NCBI RefSeq assembly: GCF_002887595.1
Contig: NZ_PEBU01000011.1
Span: 1-64,000, forward strand
DNA length: 64,000 nt
DNA from: Bowmanella denitrificans
GTDB lineage: Bacteria > Pseudomonadota > Gammaproteobacteria > Enterobacterales > Alteromonadaceae
Direction of reading: 5' to 3'
A model generated the notes under the pieces. That model saw only the letters and a program-made list of their open reading frames with translations. It was not told the origin of the DNA and did no database searches. Each line of letters starts with the position of its first letter. Within the stretch, counting starts at the first letter, position 1. The position numbers and the translations under genes were made by a program. Of the stretch, positions 18,683 to 28,140 are shown one piece after another.

Positions 18683-19234
18683 ATGGATGCATTCCTTACT
18701 TCTACTGCCGTGGTGGCTATCGCGGAAATGGGCGATAAGACCCAGCTACTGTCCCTGCTGCTGGCAGCCAAGTTTCGCAACAAAATGGCAATTGTCCTCG
18801 GTATTCTTGTTGCCACTTTACTTAATCATGCCGCATCAGCCTGGCTTGGTGCCTGGCTGGTAGGCTTTGTCAGTTCATCGGTGGGTCACTGGTTGTTGGC
18901 TGGCAGTTTTATTCTGGTAGGGCTATGGCTGTTGGTACCAGACAAAGAAGAAGCCATTGGCAGCCGCTTTGATCAGTATGGCGCTTTTGTTGTTTCATTG
19001 GTGCTGTTTTTCCTGGCGGAAATCGGCGATAAAACCCAGGTGGCCACGGTCTTGCTGGCTGCGGAATTTAAATCCGTCGTTTGGGTCACTGCTGGTACCA
19101 CCTTGGGGATGCTGGTCGCCAATGTGCCAGTGATTTATCTGGGGGCCAGGCTGATGGAGAAAATCCCTTTTCAACTCACTCGCTGGCTGGCCGCCGCTTT
19201 GTTTATCCTGATGGGCGGGCTGGCCCTGCTATAA
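18683..19234 (+). CDS. mneA: TMEM165/GDT1 family manganese exporter
   Basis: 183 residues from ATG 18683; an earlier in-frame GTG at 18638 lies in the riboswitch expression platform and is rejected. Six membrane helices in two halves, each with the family's E-x-G-D-K-T signature (EMGDKTQ and EIGDKTQ). Bacterial members such as Vibrio MneA export Mn(II) from the cytoplasm. The upstream yybP-ykoY riboswitch supports manganese as substrate. The symbol is given by analogy to Vibrio. Confidence 0.88.
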   Translation: MDAFLTSTAVVAIAEMGDKTQLLSLLLAAKFRNKMAIVLGILVATLLNHAASAWLGAWLVGFVSSSVGHWLLAGSFILVGLWLLVPDKEEAIGSRFDQYGAFVVSLVLFFLAEIGDKTQVATVLLAAEFKSVVWVTAGTTLGMLVANVPVIYLGARLMEKIPFQLTRWLAAALFILMGGLALL

Positions 19235-19270
19235 GATCTGTTACAGGGCGTTTAGCGCTGTTTAAAAGAG

Positions 19271-21691
19271 TTAGTAGCTTACCTCTGCCCGGCTCAGGTA
19301 AGCCTTATTGGCACTGACGTCGGTGGTGTCGCCCTGGATACGAAATAAATCCTGCAGTCGAATATCCGCCGACGAGCTGCCAATCATCAGTCTGATGTCG
19401 CCTGGCTCTACCACCCAGCGCATGTGGTTATCAAAAAATGCCAGCAGATTCACCGGTAGCTCAAAACTTACATGGGCTTGCTGACCAGGTTGCAGGGCAA
19501 CCCGCTGAAAGCCCTTCAATTCCTTTACCGGCCGGGTGGCGCTGGCTACCGGGTCCTGGATATATAGCTGCACCACCTCGGTTGCCGTGTATTGACCGCT
19601 GTTTTTCAGGGTGAAACGGACCTTGATATGGCCATTCGCTTTGGCATGGCTGGCGTCAAGTTGCAGATCTGTATACTCAAATTGGCTGTAACTCAGGCCA
19701 TGCCCGAATGGATAAAGTGGGGTGATATCATCAAATAAGTAACCCCGTTTGGCTGACGCCTTATGATTGTAATAACTGGGAATATGACCGGCACTGCGCG
19801 GGAACGTCAGCGGCAATTTGCCACTTGGGCTGACATCCCCCATCAGCACGTTGGCTATGGCGGAACCGGTTTCCTGGCCCAGATACCAGGCCTCAATAAT
19901 GGCTGGCATGTCCTCAGCCAGTGCGCCTAAGGCCAGCGGTCTGCCATTGGTCAGCACCAGTACCACGGGTTTGCCGGTGGCCAGTATCGCCCTGGCCAGT
20001 GCCACCTGATTGCCCACCAGTTGCAGACTGGTGCGATCGCCCAGATGACTGTTTGCCCAGGCTTCTCTGGACAGCGCTTCGTTTTCACCCAGCACCAGTA
20101 CCACTGCATCGGCACGCTTTGCCAGCGCCACTGCTTCGGTCAGTAAGCGTTGATTGTGCTGCGGTTCGCCTAACACCACGTTATCCTCATTCCAGCGCTG
20201 CATCGAAAAGCTGTTGGCCTGCTGGCTGCGCTGGTCAGGGCTGAACTGGTCCCGGGTTAATTCGGTGCCAGGAGCATAGTCTACCCGTACCTGACCTTTA
20301 AGCTTATCGCGCAGACCCGCCACAATACTCACTGTTTGTTTAGGAATGCTGCTGTAACCGCCAAGCAGGGTTTCGTTTGCATGCGGACCTATCACTGCCA
20401 GGGACCTGAGCTTGCCAGCATCCAGCGGCAGCAAACCGTCGTTTTTCAGTAAAACCATAGACTTTTCCGCCACCTGGCGGGCAAATTCACGCTGGGCAGG
20501 GGCGCCGACTAAGGCATCGGCCTGACTGGCATCCACAAATGGCTGCTCAAACAACCCCAGTCTGAATTTCATCGTCAGTACCCGGCGTACGGCTCTGTCT
20601 ATCAGTGCTTCCTGCAACTGGCCACTTTGCACCAGTTTGACTAAATGTACGAAGGTTTGACGATCCGGGGTTTCCATATCCACACCTGAACTCAGGGCGG
20701 CTATGGCGGCCTGAGCGTCATCCTGATACAGGCTGTGGCGACTCACCAGTTCGGCGATAGCGTAGTAGTCGCTGACGACCACACCATCAAAACCCCATTC
20801 GTCTCGCACTATGTCCTGCAGCAGTGGCTGGTTGACGTGGGAGGGGATACCGTCAATTTCATTGTAGGACGCCATGATGCTGCCAGCTCTGGCCAGTTTG
20901 ACCGCGGCTTCAAAAGGCGGCAGAAAGATTTCATGCAGTTCCCGTTTGCCTATATGTGCCGGGGCTATATTCACGCCTGCCTGGGGCTGACCATGGCCGG
21001 TCAGATGTTTCAAGGTGGCGACAACCTTATCCGCGGCAAACTGCGTGCTGTTGGGCTCGCCCTGAAAACCTTTGACCCCCGCAACCCCCATGGCGGTCAT
21101 CAGATAAGGGTCTTCACCCATGGTTTCTTCAATGCGGCCCCAGCGTGGATCGCGGGCAATATCCAATATCGGCGTCAACGCCCAGTGTCCGCCGGTCGCA
21201 CGCATTTCGCTGGCGGCCAGGGCATAGATATCGTGCATATCCTGTGGCGACCAACTACTGGCCAGGGCAATAGCCTGGGGGAAACTGGTGGCATTAAAGG
21301 CCACATAGCCATGCAGGGCCTCTTCATGCATCAGGGCGGGGATGGCTAATCTGGTGTTTTCCTTTAGCCAGCGCTGGGCGGCGTTATTAAATTCGGCGGT
21401 CTGACGCGGGGTTTTAAATTCACTGGGACGGCCAATATGGCCAATGCCCAGGGGCATAATGTCGGCGGCTTTGTTTGGCAAAAAACGTTGCTCTGTATCT
21501 TCCATGTCGCGGCGCTGATGCCAGATGGTTTGCAGTTGCGCGGCTTTTTCTTCCAGTGTCATACGGCCCAGCAAGTCTTCTACGCGCTTTTCTATCGCAA
21601 GATCAGGATTCTGATAGGGCCAAGGTTGCGCCCAGGACGACAAGGCAAACAGTGAAAGTCCCACTCCGGTAACCACTTTACATACTCGCAT
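19271..21691 (-). CDS. Periplasmic glycoside hydrolase family 3 (beta-xylosidase/beta-glucosidase)
   Basis: 806 residues from ATG 21691 (GGAG five bases upstream; a GTG six bases earlier is possible). Signal peptide residues 1-21 (ends SSWA). The N-terminal GH3 barrel carries the nucleophile Asp308 in GFDGVVVSDYY and KHLTGHGQPQAG. The alpha/beta sandwich domain follows (VVLVLGENEALSREAW), then a C-terminal fibronectin-III-like domain (YPFGHGLSYSQFEYTDL). The layout is BglX-like. In this xylan/xylose locus it probably cleaves xylo-oligosaccharides in the periplasm, but glucoside activity cannot be excluded. Its start lies three bases after the GH43 stop, so the two are translationally coupled. 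Confidence 0.9.
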   Translation of the reverse strand: MRVCKVVTGVGLSLFALSSWAQPWPYQNPDLAIEKRVEDLLGRMTLEEKAAQLQTIWHQRRDMEDTEQRFLPNKAADIMPLGIGHIGRPSEFKTPRQTAEFNNAAQRWLKENTRLAIPALMHEEALHGYVAFNATSFPQAIALASSWSPQDMHDIYALAASEMRATGGHWALTPILDIARDPRWGRIEETMGEDPYLMTAMGVAGVKGFQGEPNSTQFAADKVVATLKHLTGHGQPQAGVNIAPAHIGKRELHEIFLPPFEAAVKLARAGSIMASYNEIDGIPSHVNQPLLQDIVRDEWGFDGVVVSDYYAIAELVSRHSLYQDDAQAAIAALSSGVDMETPDRQTFVHLVKLVQSGQLQEALIDRAVRRVLTMKFRLGLFEQPFVDASQADALVGAPAQREFARQVAEKSMVLLKNDGLLPLDAGKLRSLAVIGPHANETLLGGYSSIPKQTVSIVAGLRDKLKGQVRVDYAPGTELTRDQFSPDQRSQQANSFSMQRWNEDNVVLGEPQHNQRLLTEAVALAKRADAVVLVLGENEALSREAWANSHLGDRTSLQLVGNQVALARAILATGKPVVLVLTNGRPLALGALAEDMPAIIEAWYLGQETGSAIANVLMGDVSPSGKLPLTFPRSAGHIPSYYNHKASAKRGYLFDDITPLYPFGHGLSYSQFEYTDLQLDASHAKANGHIKVRFTLKNSGQYTATEVVQLYIQDPVASATRPVKELKGFQRVALQPGQQAHVSFELPVNLLAFFDNHMRWVVEPGDIRLMIGSSSADIRLQDLFRIQGDTTDVSANKAYLSRAEVSY

Positions 21692-21693
21692 TG

Positions 21694-22704
21694 TCACTCC
21701 TTATAAGGTTGCAGAGTCTGGATTCGGCCCTGCTCGTCGTAAGTTAATTCGGCCATTTTGACCGAGCGCAAGTGGGTGATGCCTTCGGATAAACTGGAAT
21801 CGTGGTAAAACAAATACCACTTGCCGTCGACTTCGCAGATAGAATGATGCGTGGTCCACCCCACTACCGGCTCCAGAATCCTGCCCTGATAGACAAATGG
21901 GCCGTATGGGCTGTCGCCTGTGGCGTAGCAGATAAAATGGCTGTCGCCGGTGGAGTAAGAAAAATAGTACTTGCCCTGGTATTTATGCAGCCAGGACGCT
22001 TCAAAAAAACGCCGCTGGTTGTCTGCGGCCTGCAGCAACTGCCCCTGCTCATCAAGCAACTGGATCTGCTGTGGTGTTTGGGCAAATTCCAGCATGTTTT
22101 CACTTAGGCGCGCCACCATCGGTCCCAATGCCGGCTCATGCGCCAAAGGCTCGGCAAAGGCCGGATCGTACTGACAATCGCGGTAATGCTGCAGTTGCCC
22201 GCCCCAAATACCGCCGAAATACAGGTAGTATTGCCCGTCGTCATCGGCGAAAACTGCCGGATCAATGGAGAAACTTCCGGCTATAGGTTGCGGCTGCGCC
22301 TTAAAGGGCCCGGCAGGGGAATCCCCCGTTGCTACGCCAATCTGAAAGCGCCCCTGTGCATTACGGGCCGGAAAGTAGAAGTAATAGGTGCCGTTCTTAT
22401 ACGCCGCATCAGGTGCCCACATTTGCCGCTCAGCCCAGGGCACGTCCTTTATATGCAGGGCCACACCGTGATCTGTGACCTGACCGCCCGGTTTGTCTAA
22501 AGACAATACATGGTAATCCTGCATGGCAAAGTGGTCGCCGTTGTCGTTAAACGCAATTCCGGCATCAATGTCATGAGACGGGTAAATATAGATGCGGCCA
22601 TTAAACACATGGGCAGACGGATCTGCGGTATAAATATGCTCTACCAGTGGCTGGGACAACGCTTTGGCGCGCAGTTGTTTATAGTCGATGGATTGTTCTG
22701 ACAT
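21694..22704 (-). CDS. Glycoside hydrolase family 43 (beta-xylosidase/alpha-L-arabinofuranosidase)
   Basis: 336 residues without a signal peptide, hence cytoplasmic. It has the five-bladed propeller catalytic triad of GH43: general base Asp28 (TADPSAHV), pKa-modulating Asp148 (SIDPAVF) and general acid Glu235 (FFEASWLH). The start is preceded by AGGAG. It is the middle gene of GPH symporter-GH43-GH3 on the - strand. Together with the symporter it likely takes up and hydrolyses short xylo- or arabinoxylo-oligosaccharides. Confidence 0.9.
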   Translation of the reverse strand: MSEQSIDYKQLRAKALSQPLVEHIYTADPSAHVFNGRIYIYPSHDIDAGIAFNDNGDHFAMQDYHVLSLDKPGGQVTDHGVALHIKDVPWAERQMWAPDAAYKNGTYYFYFPARNAQGRFQIGVATGDSPAGPFKAQPQPIAGSFSIDPAVFADDDGQYYLYFGGIWGGQLQHYRDCQYDPAFAEPLAHEPALGPMVARLSENMLEFAQTPQQIQLLDEQGQLLQAADNQRRFFEASWLHKYQGKYYFSYSTGDSHFICYATGDSPYGPFVYQGRILEPVVGWTTHHSICEVDGKWYLFYHDSSLSEGITHLRSVKMAELTYDEQGRIQTLQPYKE

Positions 22705-22720
22705 ACCTGCTCCTGTCTTG

Positions 22721-24190
22721 TTACTGGCTCTGCAGTGCCTGGCGACGCTGGCTAAGTTCCAGCTCTATCTGGTGTTCACGTCGCTTATTAATTTCATAGC
22801 GGCTGACAATAACCACACCGACTAAAAAGGGCATAGCGGCAAACAGGCTGACCGACAATTTGATCCCTTCAATGGTCTCAGGGGCCTGTATGGTCAGGGC
22901 AGCACTGTAGTCATAATGGGCTAAAATGGCCGCCACCAGTGCGCCGCCAATGCTCAGACCCAGTTTCAGTCCAAAGATCATGGCGGAAAAGATGATCGCG
23001 GTGGCACGGCGGTGATTCTTCCATTCTGAATAGTCTGCCACATCGGCAATCATGGCCCAAAGCAGGGGAATGGTGATGCCGTAGAAAAAGCCGTGCAGAA
23101 TCTGCGCCAGAAACACTAAACCGATGGCGTCGGCTGGCAGCAGATAAAACACCAGAATAAACAGCGTGGAGATAAACAGTGCTACGGCAAAGACATCCCG
23201 TTTGCCGAAGCGGTCTGCCAGCGGTTTGGAAAAACCAATACCGACAATCATCAATAAAATACCACCTGCATTAAACAGGCTGAAGCCTGAGGTGGCCGCA
23301 TCTTCAGGCCAGTGAAACGCGTTCAGCCCGATACTGGTCAACAGACTATTCAGGCCAGCGATAAACTGATTAAAGCCAATATCCTGCAGAAACGCGGCTA
23401 TCTGCGCTGCATGCAGATAATTCTCGAAGTAATAAACGTACATGCCGCCTTTCAGGGACAAGGTGACAAACACCAGGACAGTCAGAATCAGCATGATGGC
23501 CCAGGGCCGGTTACGCAACAGGTCGCGCAGATCCTGAGTTATGCTGGAATGGCCCTCAGTCACTGTTATTACCCGTTCTTTTGTGGTGATAAAGGTGATT
23601 AGAAAAAACACGATGCCCACCACAGAAAATATCGTCATGGTGTTTTTAAAGCCCAGGGCTTTGTCACCGTCCCCCAGAATCAATACCAACGGCAGAAGCA
23701 GCGCCTGAATGATAAATTGTGCCACCATCACCGCCACAAAACGGTAGGCGGATAAACTGTTACGCTCAGCCATGCTGCCGGTAAGCACACCACTTAGGGC
23801 AGAGTAGGGCAGATTGTTGGCCGAATAGATAATCACCAACAGTACATAAGTGACAAAGGCGTAGACCAGCTTGCCGTCGGGGCCGAAGTCCGGGGTGGAA
23901 AACGCAGCCAGGGCAATCAGGCCAAATGGCACTGCCGTCCACAGCACCCAGGGGCGAAATTTACCAAAACGGGTTTGGGTGCGATCGGCTATCAGGCCCA
24001 TCAATGGATTAAAAAATGCACCGATCAGGCCGCCGATAAAGATAATGCTGGCAGCCTGGGCGGGTGGAATTTGATACACGTCGGTGTAAAAAAACGCCAG
24101 AAACGTCATAAGAGTCTGGAAAATCAGGTTGGCAGCTAAATCTCCCAGGCTGTATCCCACCTTCTCGGTAATGGTCAAAGTTTGCGACAT
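22721..24190 (-). CDS. GPH-family MFS symporter for xylosides (XynT/XylP-like)
   Basis: 489 residues with 12 predicted membrane helices and features of the glycoside-pentoside-hexuronide:cation symporter family: EKVGYSLGDLAANL at the N-terminus, NPLMGLIADRTQTRFGKFRPW between helices 2 and 3, and WAMIADVADYSEWK in the second half. It is the first gene of the operon with GH43 and GH3, which points to xylosides or arabinoxylosides as cargo. The gene is divergent from the sugar porter at 24396. Confidence 0.88.
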   Translation of the reverse strand: MSQTLTITEKVGYSLGDLAANLIFQTLMTFLAFFYTDVYQIPPAQAASIIFIGGLIGAFFNPLMGLIADRTQTRFGKFRPWVLWTAVPFGLIALAAFSTPDFGPDGKLVYAFVTYVLLVIIYSANNLPYSALSGVLTGSMAERNSLSAYRFVAVMVAQFIIQALLLPLVLILGDGDKALGFKNTMTIFSVVGIVFFLITFITTKERVITVTEGHSSITQDLRDLLRNRPWAIMLILTVLVFVTLSLKGGMYVYYFENYLHAAQIAAFLQDIGFNQFIAGLNSLLTSIGLNAFHWPEDAATSGFSLFNAGGILLMIVGIGFSKPLADRFGKRDVFAVALFISTLFILVFYLLPADAIGLVFLAQILHGFFYGITIPLLWAMIADVADYSEWKNHRRATAIIFSAMIFGLKLGLSIGGALVAAILAHYDYSAALTIQAPETIEGIKLSVSLFAAMPFLVGVVIVSRYEINKRREHQIELELSQRRQALQSQ

Positions 24191-24395
24191 GTTGTTCCGC
24201 TTTTGTGTTTTTTAGCTATCTGGTCACCTCTTGGGGTGACGCTGTGGCCCCACCATACCAGCGAAAGTCTGGCTGGTGGTTAACGGAATGTGAGTGCAGC
24301 TTTATTATTTTTAACAAACCGGGTGCGTCAATGATGCGGTGGCCGTATGCTGGGTTAAAACCTCAGCAAACTGCTTTTCAACAGAGGAACTCAAG
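24191..24395. promoter_or_regulatory. Divergent promoter region with inverted repeat
   Basis: 205 bases between divergent transporter genes. GTCACC (24223-24228) and GGTGAC (24235-24240) form a 6-6-6 inverted repeat suited to a dimeric regulator or a hairpin in the symporter leader. No XylR site could be assigned with confidence. Confidence 0.4.
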
Positions 24396-25823
24396 TTGGA
24401 CCAAGTGATGGACAAAGCCCTGAGCCCGGCTCAGGAAGAAAACCGCTTCTTTATTGCTTTTATCAGTATTGTTGCCACTATTGGCGGCTTTTTGTTTGGC
24501 TTTGACAGTGGCGTCATTAACGGCACCGTTGATGGCCTGCAAATGGCCTTTAATTCCCAAAGCATTGGCACCGGCTTTAATGTGTCCAGTATGTTGCTGG
24601 GGTGCGCGGTGGGGGCCTTCTTTGCCGGTCGGCTGGCAGACCGCTTTGGGCGCCGCGCACTGCTGCTGGTGTCTGCGGTGCTGTTTATTATCAGCGCCTG
24701 GGGTTCAGGAATTGCTGCAACGTCAGGGGAGTTTGTGGTTTACCGGGTGCTGGGTGGACTGGCCGTGGGCGCAGCATCGGTAATGGCGCCGGCCTATATT
24801 TCTGAAGTGGCACCGGCCCGCTACCGGGGCATGCTCACCACAGTCCAGCAGATTGCCATTATCAGTGGCTTGTTTGCGGCTTTTTTAAGTAACTATATTC
24901 TGGCCGCCAGTGCCGGTGCTTCCACCAGTGAATTGTGGATGAAGTATGCGGCCTGGCGCTGGATGTTTTGGATTGAACTGTTCCCGGCGTTGTTATTTCT
25001 GCTGATGCTGTTGTTTATTCCAGAAAGCCCGCGCTTTTTAGTGGTTAAAGGGCGTCGTGAGCAGGCCCTGGCGGTGCTTGCACGCCTGTATGGTGACACC
25101 GTAGCGCGTCGCAAGGTAGAGGAAATCGACCAGTCCCTGGCCAAGGACCACCACAGACCCCGTATGCGTGATCTTATCGACAAGCACAGTGGTAAGGTGC
25201 GCAAGATTGTTTGGGTCGGCATAGGCCTTGCGACTTTTCAGCAACTGGTGGGTATTAACGTGGTGTTTTACTACGGTGCAGTGCTGTGGCAGGCGGTGGG
25301 CTTTTCTGAGTCCGACGCTCTGCTGATCAATGTGATAAGTGGTGCGCTGTCCATAGGAGCCTGTGTGATCACCTTACTGGTGATTGATAAAATTGGCCGA
25401 AAGCCACTGCTGAAATGGGGCTCGGTGGGGATGGCTGTGACGCTGTCGCTGATGGTGCTGGCCTTTGCCAACGCCGGTCAGGATGAATCCGGCCGCCTGA
25501 TTATGGGCGGTTGGGGCCCCTTGGCGTTATTCGCCGCCAACGCCTATGTGTTTTTCTTTAATATGTCCTGGGGCCCGGTGATGTGGGTGATGCTGGGAGA
25601 AATGTTCCCCAATCAGATCCGTGGCTCGGGTCTGGCCGTCAGTGGCCTGGCGCAGTGGGGCAGCAATTTCCTGATTACCATGACCTTCCCCATGTTACTG
25701 ACCGGTATCGGCCTGGCCGGCGCTTATGGCCTGTATGCACTGGGGGCAGCCTTATCTGTGTGGTTTGTAATGAAGATGGTGCATGAAACCAAGGGCACTG
25801 AATTGGAGGATATGCAGGGCTGA
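24396..25823 (+). CDS. xylE: MFS sugar porter, D-xylose:H+ symporter (XylE-like)
   Basis: About 475 residues, 12 membrane helices. Sugar-porter signatures are present: GGFLFGFDSGVINGT, GRLADRFGRR, PESPRFLV, QQLVGINVVFYYG (helix 7) and the helix 10-11 WGPVMWVMLGEMFP region. The TTG at 24396 has GAGGAA six bases upstream, whereas the ATG at 24408 is 18 bases from it; either start gives the same mature protein. Located in the xylose locus, so D-xylose is the likely substrate. The close relative XylE is a proton symporter. Confidence 0.87.
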   Translation: MDQVMDKALSPAQEENRFFIAFISIVATIGGFLFGFDSGVINGTVDGLQMAFNSQSIGTGFNVSSMLLGCAVGAFFAGRLADRFGRRALLLVSAVLFIISAWGSGIAATSGEFVVYRVLGGLAVGAASVMAPAYISEVAPARYRGMLTTVQQIAIISGLFAAFLSNYILAASAGASTSELWMKYAAWRWMFWIELFPALLFLLMLLFIPESPRFLVVKGRREQALAVLARLYGDTVARRKVEEIDQSLAKDHHRPRMRDLIDKHSGKVRKIVWVGIGLATFQQLVGINVVFYYGAVLWQAVGFSESDALLINVISGALSIGACVITLLVIDKIGRKPLLKWGSVGMAVTLSLMVLAFANAGQDESGRLIMGGWGPLALFAANAYVFFFNMSWGPVMWVMLGEMFPNQIRGSGLAVSGLAQWGSNFLITMTFPMLLTGIGLAGAYGLYALGAALSVWFVMKMVHETKGTELEDMQG

Positions 25824-26364
25824 GCTAGCGGCTGAGCTGGCCAGCTTAAGGCTGCCGCTGCAGTCTGGGGCGGCGGTGGCATCCACCACCGGGCCGCCTA
25901 TCCGTGTGCAACTGCTGAGTGAACAAAGCGGTCTGCAAGCTGGCTGGGGGTATTGTTCAGATCGTTTTTACCGCAGAGCCGCAGAGGTCCCGGAGAAGAG
26001 CAGGGGGAATTTTCACTCTATGCCTTTGAAATCTCAGCGCACTCTGCTCCTCGGCGGCGAATTCTTCTTTTTAGTGCTATCAGCCCCTCAGTGCATATAA
26101 GACCTTCGTGGTGGAGAGACAAACAGACCACAAAGCGCGTAAAAGTAATCACCGCAGAGCCGCAGAGGTCACGGAGAAGAGCAGGGTAATTTTCACTCCA
26201 TGCCTTTGAAATCTCAGCGCTCTCTGCGCCTCTGCGGTGAATATCTGTATTTCGTCGTCGAGTTCTGAATGTTTGTGGCGAAATTCCATAACGACCAAGT
26301 CAACAATCGCACTTTAAAACCAGGTGTCTGGCTTTTAGGCTGATATTTATTTGCCGGACTTTCT
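25824..26364. repeat. 541-bp intergenic region with duplicated repeat units
   Basis: No convincing gene. Two ~80-bp copies of one sequence lie at about 25970-26049 and 26151-26230. They share ACCGCAGAGCCGCAGAGG, GGAGAAGAGCAGGG, then TTTTCACTC and ATGCCTTTGAAATCTCAGCG. The second copy ends with an inverted match (CTCTGCGCCTCTGCGGTGA at 26222-26240), so the whole 26150-26240 segment is an imperfect palindrome. The same family flanks the EF-hand gene at 9.3-10.1 kb. Confidence 0.75.
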
Positions 26365-27297
26365 ATGTCAGTTAAGGTTTTCCGCTTAGCCAACCGGGTC
26401 GGCGACGCGGTAGCGATTTTGGATTGGGGCGCACGTTTACATAGCTGGTCAACCCGACTTGGCAGCGGCAGACGTGACATCGTATTGGGGTACACTGATG
26501 TTCAGCATTATCAAAACGACCCTTATCATTTAGGTGCGCTGGTGGGGCCCTATGCCAACCGTATTGGCGGCGGCCGCCTTAAGATTGCGTCACAGACTTA
26601 CCAGCTACAGCAGAACGAAGGAGCGAATCACCTGCATGGCGGGGCTAAAGGGCTGCATCATGTGCAATGGCAGTGTCTTGAAGAGAGTGACACTCATGTT
26701 GTACTGCAATATCAACAACAGGACGGGGAAGGCGGCTATCCTGGTCCGGTTACCTATCAACTGGAGTTTGAACTGGACAATCACAGCCGACTTTGGCTGA
26801 GCATCCAGGCAGAAGTCGCGCAAATCAGCCTGATTGGCCCGACCTTGCACCCTTATTTTAATTTGTCCGCTGATTTTGGCAGGGTGGACGGCCATCATCT
26901 GCAAATCCATGCAGAGCATTTTGCGGTGGTTGATGCACAGGGCATTCCCACGGGTGAACTGCGCAGTGTTAAAGGCAGCAACTTCGACTTTCGATATCCC
27001 AGGCAGATTGCTGGCACCGTGGTGGATCACAACTTTGTGGTCGGCGGCAGCCTTAAGCAACCGGCAGCCAGCTTAACCAGCCCGGATCAGCGACTGCAAC
27101 TGTCGGTAAGTGCGGATTATCCGGGGTTGCAGTTTTATACCGGCGAGCATCTTGGCACCCCCTTTATACCCCGCCAGGGGCTATGCCTGGAGCCACAATT
27201 TTTTCCTGACTCGCCCAATCAGATAGGCTTTCCATTTCACTTCAGTCAGCCGCACAAGCCATTTGCCGCGACGTTGTGCTACCAGTTAGATAAATAG
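26365..27297 (+). CDS. galM: Aldose 1-epimerase (mutarotase)
   Basis: 310 residues with the galactose-mutarotase fold signatures: DIVLGYTDVQHYQ, GALVGPYANRIGGGRL, NEGANHLHGG (His near 92), TLHPYFNLS (second His) and the C-terminal catalytic Glu in LCLEPQFFPDSPN. It interconverts alpha and beta anomers of free sugars. In this locus it likely feeds xylose into xylose isomerase. No signal peptide, so cytoplasmic. Confidence 0.9.
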   Translation: MSVKVFRLANRVGDAVAILDWGARLHSWSTRLGSGRRDIVLGYTDVQHYQNDPYHLGALVGPYANRIGGGRLKIASQTYQLQQNEGANHLHGGAKGLHHVQWQCLEESDTHVVLQYQQQDGEGGYPGPVTYQLEFELDNHSRLWLSIQAEVAQISLIGPTLHPYFNLSADFGRVDGHHLQIHAEHFAVVDAQGIPTGELRSVKGSNFDFRYPRQIAGTVVDHNFVVGGSLKQPAASLTSPDQRLQLSVSADYPGLQFYTGEHLGTPFIPRQGLCLEPQFFPDSPNQIGFPFHFSQPHKPFAATLCYQLDK

Positions 27298-27389
27298 CGG
27301 CAGTGGGTTTATGCCTTTGCCAGATGCATGGAAGCGTTATTGCTGATGCCTGCCACAAACCTGCAAGTCCGGTGCGTATTGATTGCGTA

Positions 27390-27791
27390 CTATCCAACTG
27401 ATGGGAGTTCGAAGGTAAAGCCCTTTTGATTCAGCCAGCTAACGGCCTTGTCAATACTGGCGGTGTAAAGCTGTGATGCCTGATCATAGCTGGAGACGTC
27501 GGCTACCAGGCGGCGCTGCATTTCCAGTTTGCAGACCGTGGCTTCATGGGTTTGATTATGGGCCAGACACCATTGGTAGATTTGGTCAAAGCCGCTGAGT
27601 GCCTCCATGGTTGGCATAATCCAATCACGCATATCCACCAATGCGGCCCAGGGTTGATGCTCTATGGGGGAGATTAATTCAGGTAGCTGCTGCATCACCT
27701 TGCTCACCACGGCACTGGACCAAACGCCAAATAGCCGCACATACAGAACCTGATTGATCACCTGCATTTGATAAGGAAGAGGATGCTGCAT
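27390..27791 (-). CDS. Conserved-looking hypothetical protein
   Basis: 133 residues, no signal peptide or membrane helix. The alternation of strands and helices (VINQVLYVRLFGVWSS, WAALVDMRDWIMP, CKLEMQRRLVAD) resembles SpoIIAA/STAS-like folds, but this is only a pattern impression. It stands alone between the mutarotase gene and repeats. Function unknown. Confidence 0.6.
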   Translation of the reverse strand: MQHPLPYQMQVINQVLYVRLFGVWSSAVVSKVMQQLPELISPIEHQPWAALVDMRDWIMPTMEALSGFDQIYQWCLAHNQTHEATVCKLEMQRRLVADVSSYDQASQLYTASIDKAVSWLNQKGFTFELPSVG

Positions 27792-27924
27792 ACCATGATT
27801 TATTTGTGTTTTTCTACACTATAACTGCAGGTTGAATGAATCCCAAGTATCGATTGTTTCGATATATTAAGCAGGCTTGTATTACAGATAAACTGCCAGG
27901 AAGTTGCTTATAGTCTTTACCGTT

Positions 27925-28075
27925 CATCCTGAACATCGCCGTTCCTGTTCATCCATGAACCCACGGAAGACGACCGCCAGGGATGGCGGAAGTGCAGATC
28001 ACGCAGGAGCAGTTATCAGCCGACCGCCAGGGATGGCGGAAGTGACTAAAACGCAGGAGCAGCTTTTAGTCCCGT
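27925..28075 (+). repeat. Stem-loop repeats with conserved CGCAGGAGC loop (two units)
   Basis: Two units with a 50-bp period share GACCGCCAGGGATGGCGGAAGTG (starts at 27972 and 28022). Each contains a hairpin whose loop holds ACGCAGGAGC. In the second unit the arms are GACTAAAA/TTTTAGTC. The corresponding arms in the array at 43.7 kb are different in sequence but still complementary. Short reading frames across these units are judged spurious. The unit type also carries CGTTCATCCTGAACAT direct copies at 27921 and 28073. Confidence 0.7.
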
Positions 28076-28093
28076 TCATCCTGAACATACCAG

Positions 28094-28113
28094 TGCCCGG
28101 TTGAGGCCGGGCA
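28094..28113. terminator. Hairpin downstream of xylA
   Basis: TGCCCGG/CCGGGCA with a six-base loop, between the repeat units and the 3' end of xylA. No U tract follows on the - strand, but ATATAAAAAG follows on the + strand. A weak terminator or 3' stability element is likely. Confidence 0.45.
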
Positions 28114-28140
28114 TATAAAAAGCCGACAATACGCGTTACC

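Noticed and set aside
25783-26189. Frames downstream of the sugar porter gene
   Set aside because: They overlap the xylE 3' end and run through the duplicated intergenic repeats; no ribosome site or domain.
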